Positions 32,658-43,624 of a stretch of 64,000 nucleotides of DNA are shown here, piece by piece. The stretch's first letter is position 1. Each line of letters opens with the position of its first letter. Under the pieces are notes generated by a model. That model saw only the letters and a program-made list of their open reading frames with translations. It was not told where the DNA came from and did no database searches. Source of the DNA: Picochlorum sp. 'celeri' (Eukaryota > Chlorophyta > Trebouxiophyceae); NCBI GenBank assembly GCA_010909725.1, contig JAACMV010000005.1, positions 620,001 through 684,000 of the forward strand, given 5' to 3'. The translations under genes and the position numbers were made by a program.

Positions 32658-34295
32658 TCATGATGATGACATGACATAGGCATACGCATGCATGGCTTGA
32701 AGTCTCATCTCCAAGTGCAGTCTGTCCCTCCATGAGGCAACCCTGCTCTTGAAAGATGCATGATGCATCTGCTCCCGATGTCTATTAATCGCCTTGACAC
32801 ACTCCCTTGCAGTCACCACAAACGTATTATACCCTGCCCCTAATTCCTTATCCACAGCTCGTAGGCAATCATTCGTCTTGAGCAACAATAACAACTCCCT
32901 TGGAACCTTTCCAAGCAATGACCCAATTTCCTGGGCATGCTGCCCCACGTACTCTTGGATCTCTTCCTTCTCCCTCTCTGTTCTCTCATACCCCAACCTC
33001 GATGATCCCTTCTCCCATTTCGTCACATCCCTCCATTGCCGCTGCGTAAGCATCCCAGCAAACAGAGGTACCGAATCAGCAGCATTCATATTGGTTGCGC
33101 TCTCTGTAATGCCACCCACATCCCCCAAAATCAACGATTTCCACAACTTTGAGTACTCTATTCGAAATTCGTCATCCAAACGTCTATATAATCCGTGATC
33201 GAGTAACACAAGCTGCCAGCCATGAGGGGATGTCGTACCTCTAACCAACATGTTTGCCACATGTGGATCAGCATGAACAAAACCAAACCTGTAAATCATC
33301 TCACTAAAACACGTTGCAATGAGCCTCGCTAAACCCTTTGGATTACACGATATATCCTTCAATCCCCCCGCATCACCTATTGTCACACCATCAATCCACT
33401 CCATGGTCAACACTCGAGGAGATGTGCGCAGTGCATCCACATGAGGAACAACCACCCTACCCCTCAGCGCATCAGATGATTCAAGCATATCCCGACACGC
33501 GAACGCATTCTCCGCTTCTATTCTAAAATCTAATTCCCGTGGTAAATTCTCATGCGCCTCCCGGACAAGCCAGGTGAAATCAGCATCTGGCGCAATCCAA
33601 GCAACAAACTTTACCAATCCCTCTATTGCCGCCAAATCCACAGCACTCATCTCCCGCACATCTTCATGCTGCACTTTGACAGCAAGTTTCTCACCAGTCG
33701 TGCGATCCCGTGCCATATGAACCTGCGCCAGACTCGCACTCGCCACAGGAATGGGATCCAACTCTTCAAACAGCTCATTCCATGGACACCCAAAATCCTC
33801 CCGAATCGTCCTTTCCACACTCGCCCAACTCGACACTGGACACCTGTCCAACAAATTCTGCCGCATCGTCCGCACATACGCATCTGGAACTAAATGATCC
33901 AGCATGGCGACATGCTGCCCTAATTTGATATAAATACCGCCGTGCGAGAAGCACAGTTGCAACAGTCGCTGAGCTCCCCTCGCATGGCATGCCTCCATCT
34001 CCTGTCGATACGCCTCTGACGTCCCATCTAATCCCCTTAAAGACCACATATAATCCATCAGGATACTCCCAGCGCAATACGCATCCCGTCCCAACCGCAC
34101 TGGCATTCGAAATACCAAGGTGGACACACTCGGCATTGGCAATCGCCCTCTCTCATCCGTAGCATCATCCTGTAATGTCACCATCAGACTCGTAGAAGAT
34201 GATATAGCCACAGCACATCCCCCATAGAAGCAGAACTGGCGCAGACGAGGCAACACGAGTCGCCCAGAAGACACAATAGTCATCTTTTTTGTCAC
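32658..34295 (-). CDS. ABC1/ADCK1-type atypical kinase (UbiB family)
   Basis: 545 residues, intronless. The N-terminus is basic with a hydrophobic segment (FCFYGGCAVAISSS), suggesting import into mitochondria or plastid and membrane attachment. UbiB-family signatures are complete: IYIKLGQHVAML (KxGQ), VASASLAQVHMA (Ala-rich loop replacing the P-loop), AVKVQHEDV (catalytic Lys), ELDFRIEAENA, FVHADPHVANML and LLDHGLYRRL. The DHGLY form of the DFG-like motif is typical of the ADCK1/ADCK5 branch rather than COQ8. ADCK1 acts in mitochondrial membrane and lipid homeostasis. The stop is only 26 bp from the stop of the convergent KEN-box gene, so their 3' UTRs must overlap. Confidence 0.88.
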   Translation of the reverse strand: MTKKMTIVSSGRLVLPRLRQFCFYGGCAVAISSSTSLMVTLQDDATDERGRLPMPSVSTLVFRMPVRLGRDAYCAGSILMDYMWSLRGLDGTSEAYRQEMEACHARGAQRLLQLCFSHGGIYIKLGQHVAMLDHLVPDAYVRTMRQNLLDRCPVSSWASVERTIREDFGCPWNELFEELDPIPVASASLAQVHMARDRTTGEKLAVKVQHEDVREMSAVDLAAIEGLVKFVAWIAPDADFTWLVREAHENLPRELDFRIEAENAFACRDMLESSDALRGRVVVPHVDALRTSPRVLTMEWIDGVTIGDAGGLKDISCNPKGLARLIATCFSEMIYRFGFVHADPHVANMLVRGTTSPHGWQLVLLDHGLYRRLDDEFRIEYSKLWKSLILGDVGGITESATNMNAADSVPLFAGMLTQRQWRDVTKWEKGSSRLGYERTEREKEEIQEYVGQHAQEIGSLLGKVPRELLLLLKTNDCLRAVDKELGAGYNTFVVTARECVKAINRHREQMHHASFKSRVASWRDRLHLEMRLQAMHAYAYVMSSS

Positions 34296-34567
34296 TCAAA
34301 AAGCTTCCTTTTTCTTCTTCTTTATTGAATCAAGGCATCTTTCATTAATGAACTACTACTACTACTGTTGTTAACACAAAAAATCAGACAATGGAATTTA
34401 TCGCAATACAGATACGAATGCTGCTTTACAGTCGTGGATAATTAGTACAATTAAAAAAAGTTCTGATGGTCGTGTTGCTGTCACCCAACCAATAAGAACG
34501 ACAACCACTACTACTACTGACGATGACATGCCTTTCAAGGCATTGTCGTCATCGAATCCTCATCATT

Positions 34568-35110
34568 CTACGAATTCAGAGCAATCTCCACCACCTCGTG
34601 CAACTCACCGCGCTGGTACGACTCAATCATGATATCACACCCTCCATAAAACTCCCCTCCAATATACACCTGGGGAAATGTTGGCCACATGCTATATTCC
34701 TTCATAACAGCTCTCAGCATGTCATTATCCAGTATATTCACAGACACATATGGAACATCCATACTATTCAATATCTGCACCACCGTGTTACTAAACCCAC
34801 ACATGGGCATCTCCTTGGTCCCCTTGATAAACACCACAATGGCATTCTCTTGAATGAAATCATCAATCGAATTCTTCAACTCTGGTGGCAATCCTCCACC
34901 TTCAGTTGCTTTACAACTAGTAGAACTACTACTCGTGCGTCTATCTATAAGGCGTCGAGGGATACACACGGATGCAGACAACCCCCCATGCATCTGTTGG
35001 AGGTTCCCAACAACAGATGTCGTCGTTGTCTTCTTCTTCTGTAGAATATGAATACCTCTTCTCGGCGCCACCCTTGCTCCACCCATTGTGGACTGTGTCA
35101 TTACCATCAT
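34568..35110 (-). CDS. GRXS14: Plastid CGFS monothiol glutaredoxin (GRXS14-like)
   Basis: 180 residues with several possible Met starts. The first 70 or so residues are Arg, Ser and Thr-rich (transit peptide). The glutaredoxin domain carries VFIKGTKEMPMCGFSNTVVQ with the CGFS active site, WPTFPQVYIGGEF (cis-Pro) and GGCDIMIESY, a near-complete match to plant GRXS14/GRX5. Such proteins bind and hand over [2Fe-2S] clusters with glutathione to plastid acceptors and are less important as reductases. The mitochondrial relative GRXS15/GRX5 is the main alternative, since targeting cannot be settled by eye. Confidence 0.88.
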   Translation of the reverse strand: MMVMTQSTMGGARVAPRRGIHILQKKKTTTTSVVGNLQQMHGGLSASVCIPRRLIDRRTSSSSTSCKATEGGGLPPELKNSIDDFIQENAIVVFIKGTKEMPMCGFSNTVVQILNSMDVPYVSVNILDNDMLRAVMKEYSMWPTFPQVYIGGEFYGGCDIMIESYQRGELHEVVEIALNS

Positions 35111-35667
35111 TGCTATTCAAATACTACTCGTATCGTCAGCCACCGAACTGATGATATTGCGTTGCAATCCTCTTTGTCTAGAACAAAAGACTGACAAGGT
35201 TGGGGTGGATAGTTCTAGCAGCCCCTTGTTGTTGTTGTTGTTGTTGTTCTTGCTGTCAAAGTATATCTCACTGACACAGCAATTAATTAATTTATACTGC
35301 TGTAATAATAATGATTTTATTTCCACTATTCTACCAACAATAAGAAGAACAAAAAGACAATGGGTATTCGTATCTAATCCATCTTATCAAGGAATAATGA
35401 TGCCCTGTCCTCCACTCGTTTCTGCCAACCTGTACTAATCCCACGCGTGATTCTACTATTGCCATCCTTGTATTTGATTTTATAATTCAGTACTGATAGT
35501 ACTCCTACCTAGTACTCTTACATTGTTGTTATACGTGCCATCCGTGCCAACAGTGTCCTCTGTTTGAGCGACGGACTCGGCGTAAAACAACTGTACCACC
35601 CACGACGACAGATACGTCGTGGCATTGTCCTCGTGACACTTGTGTGAGGAATACGAGTCTGTAGAAA
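35111..35667. other. Divergent intergenic region with a TTG microsatellite
   Basis: 557 bp between the glutaredoxin and prenyl synthase genes. A run of TTG units lies at 35226-35247, with AT-rich DNA at 35280-35330. No coding sequence was found. Confidence 0.4.
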
Positions 35668-37005
35668 ATGTCATTTTATGAAGTCGCTGGACTGTCTCGA
35701 CAGACAGTCGGGGCATCGTCACATGCGTGTGGTGGTCAGCGCAAAAAGAGTGTCTCTTGCGGGAGTGGTGTTATGGCTCGGAATGGGAGTGATAGTAGAG
35801 TAATGTGTTGGAATGGAAGTGGTCATGGAGGTATGGCATGGAATGGAGGTTGGAATCATCGCTCGATGCCGGGTGTGGTCCGAGCTCAGAGTAGTAATAC
35901 GAATGGAGGTGGGGATGGGTACGCTCCGTTGCGGGTGTTTGCGCCTTTGAGGGAGGCTTCTGCGGCGCTGGCGAGCTCTTTGAGTGATTTATCTCTGAAT
36001 ATTAATGGGGATGAAAAGGTGAGTATCAGGAGTATTCAGGGTCCGGTGGAGCAGGATATGGGGGTGTGCCGGAAGAATTTGGTGGATGTGGTGGGGAAGA
36101 GGCATCCATTGCTGAGGACTGCGGCGGATCAGATATTTAGTGCTGGGGGAAAGAGGTTGAGGCCTTTGATTGTGTTGTTGGTGGCGAGGGCAACGTATAG
36201 GATGCACGGGTTGGAGGATTTGACTGAACGGCATAGGAGGTTGGCAGAGATTACAGAAATGATTCATACCGCGAGTTTGGTGCACGATGATGTGTTGGAT
36301 GAGTGTGATACAAGGAGAGGAAAAAGGACTGTGAACAGTATCTATGGTAGTCGAGTTGCCGTCTTGGTTGGGGACTTTTTGTTTGCGCAGTCCTCGTGGT
36401 TTTTGGCCAATCTGGATAATCTCGAGGTGATCAAGTTGATCTCCCAAGTGATTGCTGATTTTGCTGATGGAGAGATTTCGCAAGCAGCGTCTTTGTTTGA
36501 TGCGTCTGTGACGCTGGACAAGTATCTGGAAAAATCATTTTATAAAACTGCATCGTTGATTGCTGCATCATGCCGAGGAGCTGCCGTGTTTTCAGAGTGT
36601 ACAGAGGAGGAGAAGTTGGCCATGTACGAGTACGGAAAGCACCTGGGTCTTGCATTTCAGGTAGTCGATGATATATTGGATTTCACGCAATCGTCTGAAA
36701 AGTTGGGAAAACCACAAGGACAGGACCTGGCATCTGGTAATTTAACAGCGCCAGTGCTGTTTGCTCTTCAGAATCCAACGACTGGGCCACGGTTGCTGAC
36801 GTTGATAGAGTCTAGGTTTAAGAAGGAGGGATCTTTACAGGAGGCGTTAGATCTGGTGGCGGCTGGAGGGGGTATTGACCAGGCCAGAAAGCTTGCTCGG
36901 GATGAGGCTGATGTGGCATTGGCACAGTTGGAGGTGTTGCCTGATTCTGATGCGAAAGCATCCATGGTGAAGATGGTTGATTATGTGTTGGAGCGACTGT
37001 ATTAA
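35668..37005 (+). CDS. SPS: Long-chain trans-prenyl diphosphate synthase (solanesyl type)
   Basis: 445 residues, intronless. A long N-terminal extension of about 110 residues, rich in Ser, Gly and Arg, is typical of a plastid transit peptide. The catalytic domain shows AGGKRLRPLIVLL, LVHDDVLDECDTRRGKRT (first Asp-rich motif, DDxxD), GDFLFAQSSW, ISQAASLFD, YKTASLIAASCRGAA and QVVDDILDFT (second Asp-rich motif), then GKPQGQDLASGNLTAPVLFAL. This is the pattern of solanesyl/polyprenyl synthases making the side chain of plastoquinone (or ubiquinone). Small residues, with no bulky aromatic before the first DDxxD, fit a long-chain product. Several GGA/GGT-rich repeats in the transit region are Asn/Gly/Trp-rich. 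Confidence 0.9.
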   Translation: MSFYEVAGLSRQTVGASSHACGGQRKKSVSCGSGVMARNGSDSRVMCWNGSGHGGMAWNGGWNHRSMPGVVRAQSSNTNGGGDGYAPLRVFAPLREASAALASSLSDLSLNINGDEKVSIRSIQGPVEQDMGVCRKNLVDVVGKRHPLLRTAADQIFSAGGKRLRPLIVLLVARATYRMHGLEDLTERHRRLAEITEMIHTASLVHDDVLDECDTRRGKRTVNSIYGSRVAVLVGDFLFAQSSWFLANLDNLEVIKLISQVIADFADGEISQAASLFDASVTLDKYLEKSFYKTASLIAASCRGAAVFSECTEEEKLAMYEYGKHLGLAFQVVDDILDFTQSSEKLGKPQGQDLASGNLTAPVLFALQNPTTGPRLLTLIESRFKKEGSLQEALDLVAAGGGIDQARKLARDEADVALAQLEVLPDSDAKASMVKMVDYVLERLY

Positions 37006-37157
37006 CAAAGTAGTATATAAATAAATGATTCTTTTTCTCTCTTTGATTCATTCATTCATTCATAGTGGCCATCATTTTCACCCCAAAATGAATACTAATG
37101 GATAGTAGTAGTCCATCATTGATTGCCATGAATTCAATGATTGTTGTTGTGTAATAC

Positions 37158-37221
37158 ATGATGATGATATATATATATATAGAAGCGTGTTACATGATGA
37201 TGATGATGATGTGTCTCTATA
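37158..37221. repeat. TA and GAT microsatellites
   Basis: A TATATATATATATA run lies at 37168-37181 and a GATGATGATGATGATG run at 37196-37211, in the 254-bp convergent spacer between the prenyl synthase and AtpG genes. Confidence 0.7.
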
Positions 37222-37259
37222 ACTTTCAAAAAAAGTGTAATAAAATTGTTGTGCGGTGT

Positions 37260-38222
37260 TTAGACCTTGACACCCTCTGGGAGCACGCGAGACAGAATGT
37301 CATCAGAGAGCTTTGCTACTTGGGCGTCAAGTCCCCTCAATGCGGCATCCTTCTCAGATTCGAGGCTGGCAAGAGCCTTGGAGAGCTCAGCATCAACCTT
37401 GGCCTTGGCGGCAGCGAGCTCGCTGGCAGCCTCGGAGGACACGGCAGCCTTGGCATCACCAACCTTCTTCTGAGCAGCAGCACGAGCCTCTGAGATGATC
37501 TTCTCAGCCTCCGCCTGGAGGCTGGCAACCTCACCAGAGTTACCCTTGACGGTGGCAAGCTTCTCGCGAAGCTGTGTATCACGGTCATCCAAGAGCTTTC
37601 CAACTGGTGTGAACCAAGATTTATCGAGGAATACCATGAGAAGCAAGAACTGACCAGCCATGATTGGAAGTGTCATGTTGAAGTCGAAAATCTTACCAGT
37701 CTCTGCGTGGGCTCCCATGGCCATGATGGCATTCGACAAGACAGTCAAGGTGGCTGGCTTGACAATGGCGGATCTGCAGCAATATACCAGTAGTTTATGA
37801 GTTAAAAGATGTATTCAAAACGCACGATCGGATCAATGGGCTGTGTTTTTGTCAATGTCAATCTCTCATCAACAATGGTCGTGACGACCACCATGCGATT
37901 GGAACTATGCTCATACAACCCCATAATTACCCATGTCGTCGATATAGAACTGTTTCTATCGTATAGGCTGCCACATTGTGGGTATTGTAGGCGAAACAGT
38001 CTCCTCGTTCGGCAAGGTTATCCTGTTGATATTTTCCTCACGAACGTCCATTGACCCCATCGACCCATTAAGTATCACTCGTATAAATTATAAATACCAA
38101 ACATACCTGGTGCGTGCCTCCTTGTTCTCTGCGCGGACGACCAAGGTGGTGCGTGCAGAGGTCTGCGCAGCAGAGCGGCGGACAGCCAACGGGCGAGCAG
38201 TGAAAGCGAGTGTAGCCTGCAT
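37260..38222 (-). CDS. ATPG: Chloroplast ATP synthase CF0 subunit b' (AtpG, subunit II), nuclear-encoded
   Basis: Exons 38107-38222 and 37260-37773 (333-bp intron, phase 2) give 209 residues. Exon 1 is most of a chloroplast transit peptide (MQATLAFTARPLAVRRSAAQ, then VVRA). The mature protein has one TM helix (LPIMAGQFLLLMVFLDKSWF) followed by a long Ala/Glu/Lys coiled coil that forms half of the peripheral stalk. FDFNMTLPIM and FTPVGKLLDDRD match plant AtpG/PDE334. Red algae and their secondary derivatives encode this gene in the plastid, so the nuclear copy points to the green lineage. Codons end mostly in C or G, as expected for a highly expressed gene. Confidence 0.95.
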
Positions 38223-38595
38223 CTTTCCTGGATTGAAAATTTGAAGAATTCTAAAGTACGTTGTTGTGTTGGAGAATGTGGCAATGGTGGGAGCATCGCG
38301 CTGTAGATCCGGATAGGAAGGGTTGTGTGTGTTTTGATCGCCCTGATGGGAGCCCATCTATATAAGGAGTGTGGTGCCGGTCAACTTGCCCATTTGATGG
38401 GGGGACTCCTTTAAATATGAATGTCTGTCTGTAATAATAATGTACATTTATGAATTTTATTTGATGATTCAGAAAATTTTCATCAGAAGTGCAAAAAACA
38501 ATTCATCAACCTGTTGAAGAGTCAGAAAGTCGAGCATCATTTCCCCAGAAAGAACAAATCATTCATTATTTGTAGTTTGAACTGGTGTCACTGAA
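38223..38595. promoter_or_regulatory. AtpG promoter region and 3' end of the bZIP gene
   Basis: 373 bp. CTATATAAGGAG at 38357-38368 (minus strand CTCCTTATATAG) is a good TATA box about 140 bp upstream of the AtpG start codon, with light-gene-like GATGGG/CCCATC repeats nearby (38344-38359). No other gene was seen. Confidence 0.4.
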
Positions 38596-40212
38596 TCAAC
38601 CAACCTGTTGGTATGTCTTTGGGAAATTGATCCTTGCATTCAGAATCTTGGATTGGAGTACCCACAATCTTCCTCTCTGTATCGGAGAAAGGATTGAGAA
38701 AATCTTCTGTCCAAGCTCAAGGACCATGGTTGCCTGATTTTGTGACACAATATCGAGATCTTGCTCTGCAAGTATTTGCAAATAATAGGCATCTTCCAAT
38801 GCTCCATGCATACCTCGAGCACTCAAAGGATCCATTTTGCAATCACCAGAACTAGTCGACGTGCTCTGACCAGGAAACACTTCCTGTATATTGGGATTGC
38901 CGGGCAATTTTGAGATGCATGTATCCAAGTCCTTGGGAACTCTCTTGCTCCATGCTAGAGCAAATTGCTTCCAGATGCGACAGAACTCGGACATTTGTTC
39001 AGATGTCAAATTCATGCCTTGTATCAAGGCACGCAGGGCAGGAGATGCCGATGTCATAGGATTATCACCAAGGGTGCCGTCCCCAAGAACCTCACCAAGC
39101 CATCCATCCACGAGATGCTTCAGGACAAGCCCGGGCTGTTTGGCAGCCATGTCAGTTAATGCCTTGGTTCTTAATTCCAACAAACGGCCCAGATCTTGTT
39201 CTACAGATTTTTGCTCGGGTGAATTATCGGGGCATGATTCATACTGCTTCACAAGGGCATCAACTTTCTGCAGAAACACGAGATACATTGAATCCAGAGA
39301 GACATTCTGTTGACTTTTGTTGTCCTTGAGATCTTTGTCCTGCTTCTTCCCATCGAAATCATCCAACACGTCAAGATAAACATGACCAACGCTATCATTC
39401 TCTGCTGTTTCTGTTTTCATACTAGGTTCATGTCCTTCAAGAGGGAGACGGCATTCTGGTCCCTGGAAATCTTGTGGTGTCTCATCCAAATTCCTATACA
39501 TATCATCCTGATAACAATTCTTTAAAACAGAGCGAATCACTGCTTGTTTTTGCTTCAATGCACTATTTTCCAATTTCAAAGCTTCAGCTTTTTGACGCAA
39601 CGCAGCAACCTCAGATTCAATCTGTAATTGTTTGTTCTTCTGTCTCTCCCGGTACCGACGCTGTCGTGCTGCTGCAGTCTTCTCCTCTCTTGTGGAATCA
39701 CGAGTATCCTTTTCTTTCCCACATGCTGCTACAGTCTCTACGCTTTTGCTCCCAGAGCTCTCCTTCTCTTGTTTTTGAACAATCCCCCAGTCACCCAACA
39801 TTCCCGGTACAGAAGGCACATGAATATTCCCCAAATCTTCAGGACTTTGCAATTCAGGCTGTTGTGGCAGCAAAGGCTCCTCATGAAGATCAAACTCTAG
39901 GTTAGGCATCCCATCCAGAAAACTGATGTCAATCTGGCCGTCGTTCGTCAATGGCAAGTCGCTGATATCATCCTGTGCAAGCAACCGATGGATATCCTCG
40001 GGTTGCAAAGGACCTTGGGCAAGGTCTTCGGGCACAGATGTGGTAGGAACCTGTGAAACAGCACTATCGTTTATATCTGGAATTCTGTCAAGGTTTACAT
40101 CCGTATCATCAATAGCAGGCAGTATCCCAGAAAAAATTTCCTCTGGTACGTGTTGTTTGGAGTCCGCGCTGGGTGAGCAGTCGTTCACCCTGGGACTGTT
40201 TTCCAGCACCAT
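38596..40212 (-). CDS. bZIP transcription factor
   Basis: 538 residues, intronless. The basic region is ARQRRYRERQKNKQ (N-x7-R replaced by the R-x-R-R-x-R-E-R-x-K series seen in several algal bZIPs). It runs straight into a leucine zipper with heptad Leu/Ile/Ala (ESEVAALRQKAEALKLEN...). The zipper sits at about residues 185-235, preceded by an acidic activation-like domain and followed by a helical C-terminal half of about 300 residues. This contains WLGEVLGDGTLGDN and FALAWSKR and has no domain I can name; it is somewhat like the DOG1-type extension of TGA factors but not clearly so. Target genes are unknown. Confidence 0.75.
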   Translation of the reverse strand: MVLENSPRVNDCSPSADSKQHVPEEIFSGILPAIDDTDVNLDRIPDINDSAVSQVPTTSVPEDLAQGPLQPEDIHRLLAQDDISDLPLTNDGQIDISFLDGMPNLEFDLHEEPLLPQQPELQSPEDLGNIHVPSVPGMLGDWGIVQKQEKESSGSKSVETVAACGKEKDTRDSTREEKTAAARQRRYRERQKNKQLQIESEVAALRQKAEALKLENSALKQKQAVIRSVLKNCYQDDMYRNLDETPQDFQGPECRLPLEGHEPSMKTETAENDSVGHVYLDVLDDFDGKKQDKDLKDNKSQQNVSLDSMYLVFLQKVDALVKQYESCPDNSPEQKSVEQDLGRLLELRTKALTDMAAKQPGLVLKHLVDGWLGEVLGDGTLGDNPMTSASPALRALIQGMNLTSEQMSEFCRIWKQFALAWSKRVPKDLDTCISKLPGNPNIQEVFPGQSTSTSSGDCKMDPLSARGMHGALEDAYYLQILAEQDLDIVSQNQATMVLELGQKIFSILSPIQRGRLWVLQSKILNARINFPKTYQQVG

Positions 40213-41078
40213 GTAAAATAATCCCGAAAAGATGACAGTTTAATCACATGAATACTGTCACATACAAAAAATATACATGCTATGGGACTGTTGGACACTT
40301 TTTTCAATCACCTAGGGTTGTTCCTGGCAACAAGATATCTGCAATGATCTCTCCCATGCAGAGAAACCCTGGATAGGGGAGAGATATCCATCCGATGTGA
40401 ACGATGTATGGGTCCTTTCGACAAGGCTGTTCCAAGGTCAGATTGACATGTCTCATGATGGCCAGTACAACTCATCATTCTGGAACCTTGTCCGCGAGGG
40501 GATCGCACAATGCTGACTGTATCAGGGTAATCATCGCAATCGTTCTTGATGCAATATTATTCCATAACTTCCACTGTCATGGAGCAGACCATGACTGACA
40601 AAGGATTGGTCCATTGGGGGACAGATGCATAACGTATTGATGATGCAACCAACAAATATATTGACCTCCACTGCCATCATCAACGCTATGAGATGTTGAT
40701 GCGGTAAGTATAATACTGCCACATCCTTCATAAAGGAGGACGGCTCTGGGTCAACAGACCCTGCTGTAAGCTTGCAGCAGTCGTCAGACAGGAACAACAG
40801 AAATGCAATCTCCCTCAACTTGATGAGGGCATCATCAAGCTTGTCCTACTAGGAGCAATCATCCATTTGAGTCATGATCTATTATCTAAATTCAATCAGA
40901 AGTATTACGTACGAATCGAATAGTCGCTGTATCGGTAGGTGTGAGAGAGAGACAAATGCATGTGTGCATGGCCCCCGCAATGCTGCTGTCGTTTTGATCC
41001 AATCTTTGCCACTATATAGGGACTGAAACCTTTTTGAATACGTATGCAGTGTAATAGATATATTTTATTGCCATCATC
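40213..41078. other. 866-bp spacer between the divergent bZIP and NSUN2 genes
   Basis: Long for this window. It has scattered short ORFs (one minus-strand ORF at 40531-40818) whose composition does not look coding. A TCAATCACCTAGGGTTG box lies near 40302-40318. It may hold a non-coding RNA, but I found no tRNA or snRNA signature. Confidence 0.35.
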
Positions 41079-43492
41079 ATGGGAAAAAGGGGAGGAAAGG
41101 TGTGTTTTTCTTGTGTGACATTGTGGCATGGCATGTTACCGACGCTCCATGCCAAAGGATGGGAGCAGATGAATGTATACTATACTGTTATTGGTTAATT
41201 GTAATCTTATAGAAAGGAGGAGGTGGTCGTCGCGGGAAGCGAGCTCGAGAGAATAGTGCCAACTGGACTACAAAAGAAGACTTTGGGAATAATGAATTTG
41301 AAGAGTACTACAAGGTGCAAAAAGTGTGTCCGAATGATCAATGGGATGCGTTCATGACCTCTCTTAAGAGTCATTTGCCAATGACGTTTCGAATTAATGG
41401 TAGTGGTAGGTTTGCGAACGACTTGAGGAGAAAGCTTGAGGAGGATTTCATGTCACGATTTTCAAACGGTCCTCTTGAGATTGATGGAGAGGTGATTGAA
41501 CCACCAAAGCCATTGCCATGGTACCCTGACAAGCTGGCATGGCAAATGAACTTTAGTAGATATCATTTGAGGAGAATCGATGCCCTCAAAGATGTGCACG
41601 AGTTTATGAAGAGGGAAACCGACACTGGAGCAATCACGAGACAAGAGGCAGTTTCCATGATTCCTCCCTTGTTTTTAGATGTTCAACCACATCACCGTGT
41701 ACTCGATATGTGCGCCGCTCCAGGCTCAAAAACGTTTCAGCTGCTTGAAGCGTTGCATCAGGGTGGTCAAGAGCCCACTGGAGTTGTGGTTGCAAATGAC
41801 AGTGATATGATGAGGTGCAACATGCTTACACATCAATCTCAAAGGATGAAAAGCCCTTCAATTGTTGTGACAAATCACGAAGCTCAGATATTTCCTTCGG
41901 TTCAGGATTCTGATCCAAATTCAACTGATAAGAATGTCATGTATGATAGGATACTCTGTGATGTCCCATGTAGCGGAGATGGTACTATGAGGAAGCAGCC
42001 AGATATTTGGAAGAAATGGAGCGTCGCCAATGGAAATGGCTTGCATATTTTGCAGTTACGAATTGCTTTACGAGGCGCAGAGTTGTTGAAAGTAGGGGGG
42101 CGAATGGTCTATTCAACATGCACATTTAATCCAATTGAAGATGAAGCTGTTGTGGCAGAACTCCTTCGACGAACACATGGTGCACTTGAACTGGTTGATA
42201 TGTCTCATATGACAAAAGAGTTGAAGTTTGAGAAGGGTATGGTCAACTGGAGCGTGAGGGATAGAGATGGATGGTACAAGACATTTGCTGATGCAGAGAA
42301 TGCGCCTAAAATTGAGGACACAATGTTTCCCAAGGGAGATGAGGAGGAACTCAATCTACCATTTGCAATGCGCTTTTTGCCTCATCATCAAGATACTGGT
42401 GGATTTTTTGTGGCAGTGCTTCAGAAGACAAAGGTTATGCCGCCAGTTGCATATCCAGCTCGCCGCAGGAGATCATGGGCACCTAAAAGGCGCATCAAAG
42501 TGTCCCTTGCTGTACGTGACTCTGATTGCGGAAGTTGCGTTTCTATGACATTAGGACTCTATGGGTCAGATAAAAAGGTTGAGAAGGATACAATTGAAAA
42601 ATCTGAAGTGAAATCTGAGAAACATGAAGACACAGATAGAACAGCAGAGGTCAAGAAAAAGTGTCTGCCTCCCTGGGGCGTCAGAGGTGGTGGAACACGC
42701 AATGCTGATAGTTCTAATAACAATAACAACCGTAGGGGATGGAAAGGTGTGGACCCAATGGTGCCTTTCTTTGAAGAGGAACATTTGAGTTCAATGAAAT
42801 CGTTTTACGGCATCCCAGATGACTGCCCAGTCCTCTCTTCCTTAATTTCACGAACATTCGAAACAAAACCCAAAAAGCTCGCATATATAAGCCCTGGAGT
42901 AAAATTATTACTGCAGATGGATGCCAAGGAAAGCCTCAAGGTTGTGTTTTGTGGCCTGAAGATTTTTGAGAGACACGAAGGCAGAGACGGCATGATCAAC
43001 TGTATCTATAGAATATGCCAGGAAGGGCTTCATTCAATTCTCCCATACATTACGAAACAGATATTATATCCAAGTATAGAAGAATTTATCGGACTGCTGC
43101 GCGATAAAACGGTTGATCTCCCAGAGAGCTATAAAACAGAATCCCCAGGTGATGATGATTCAAAACCACAAACAGAACCAATGCAGACAGAAGAGCGCAA
43201 AGCACCTCGAAGAATACAATTTTCCAGCAAACGAGCTCTTGAGGATATCTCTAAAGTACAAATGGGAAGCTGCGTCGCATTATTACATGATGACTGCCTG
43301 AAAGAGTTGGGATTGCAGGAAAGCACCCAAGGTGGCCTCAGAGCCCATGCTCCTTTTGCCATCCCCTGCTGGAGAGGCCGATCAGGCATCAATGCCATGG
43401 TCTCTCGCCTCGATTGCGATCAAATGTTGGATCGACTTGAATCGGCCAAGCCTGGAATCGTGTCAAGCATCATCATTGCTCCCAATGAATGA
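41079..43492 (+). CDS. NSUN2: NSUN2/TRM4-type tRNA (cytosine-5) methyltransferase
   Basis: Exons 41079-41099 (7 codons, MGKRGGK) and 41213-43492 (113-bp intron, phase 0) give about 766 residues, the normal size. It methylates cytosines in tRNA variable and anticodon loops, in nucleus and nucleolus. The basic N-terminus with KGGGGRRGKRAREN is a nuclear/nucleolar signal. Motifs: SMIPPLFLDVQPHHRVLDMCAAPGSKT in two parts, the first SAM-binding loop; ILCDVPCSGDGTMRK and YSTCTFNPIEDEAVV with the two catalytic cysteines (PC and TC); LPHHQDTGGFFVAVLQK. The C-terminal PUA-like region ends IPCWRGRSGI. It has an acidic Lys/Asn-rich insertion with a (AAT/AAC) run. Confidence 0.95.
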
Positions 43493-43624
43493 TTTTAAAT
43501 CAAGTGTAAGATTTCAACTCTGAATAGAGACAGCATCCAATCTTCTCATCAAATAAGCAGCAACGCCGATTTCCTTGTACAGAAAATTAAAGTTTAGATT
43601 CAGTAATACCTAAATTTAGCCACT

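Noticed and set aside
40531..40818. 95-residue minus-strand ORF in the bZIP-NSUN2 spacer
   Set aside because: No domain, no signal peptide, unusual composition, and no supporting splice or start context; treated as chance.
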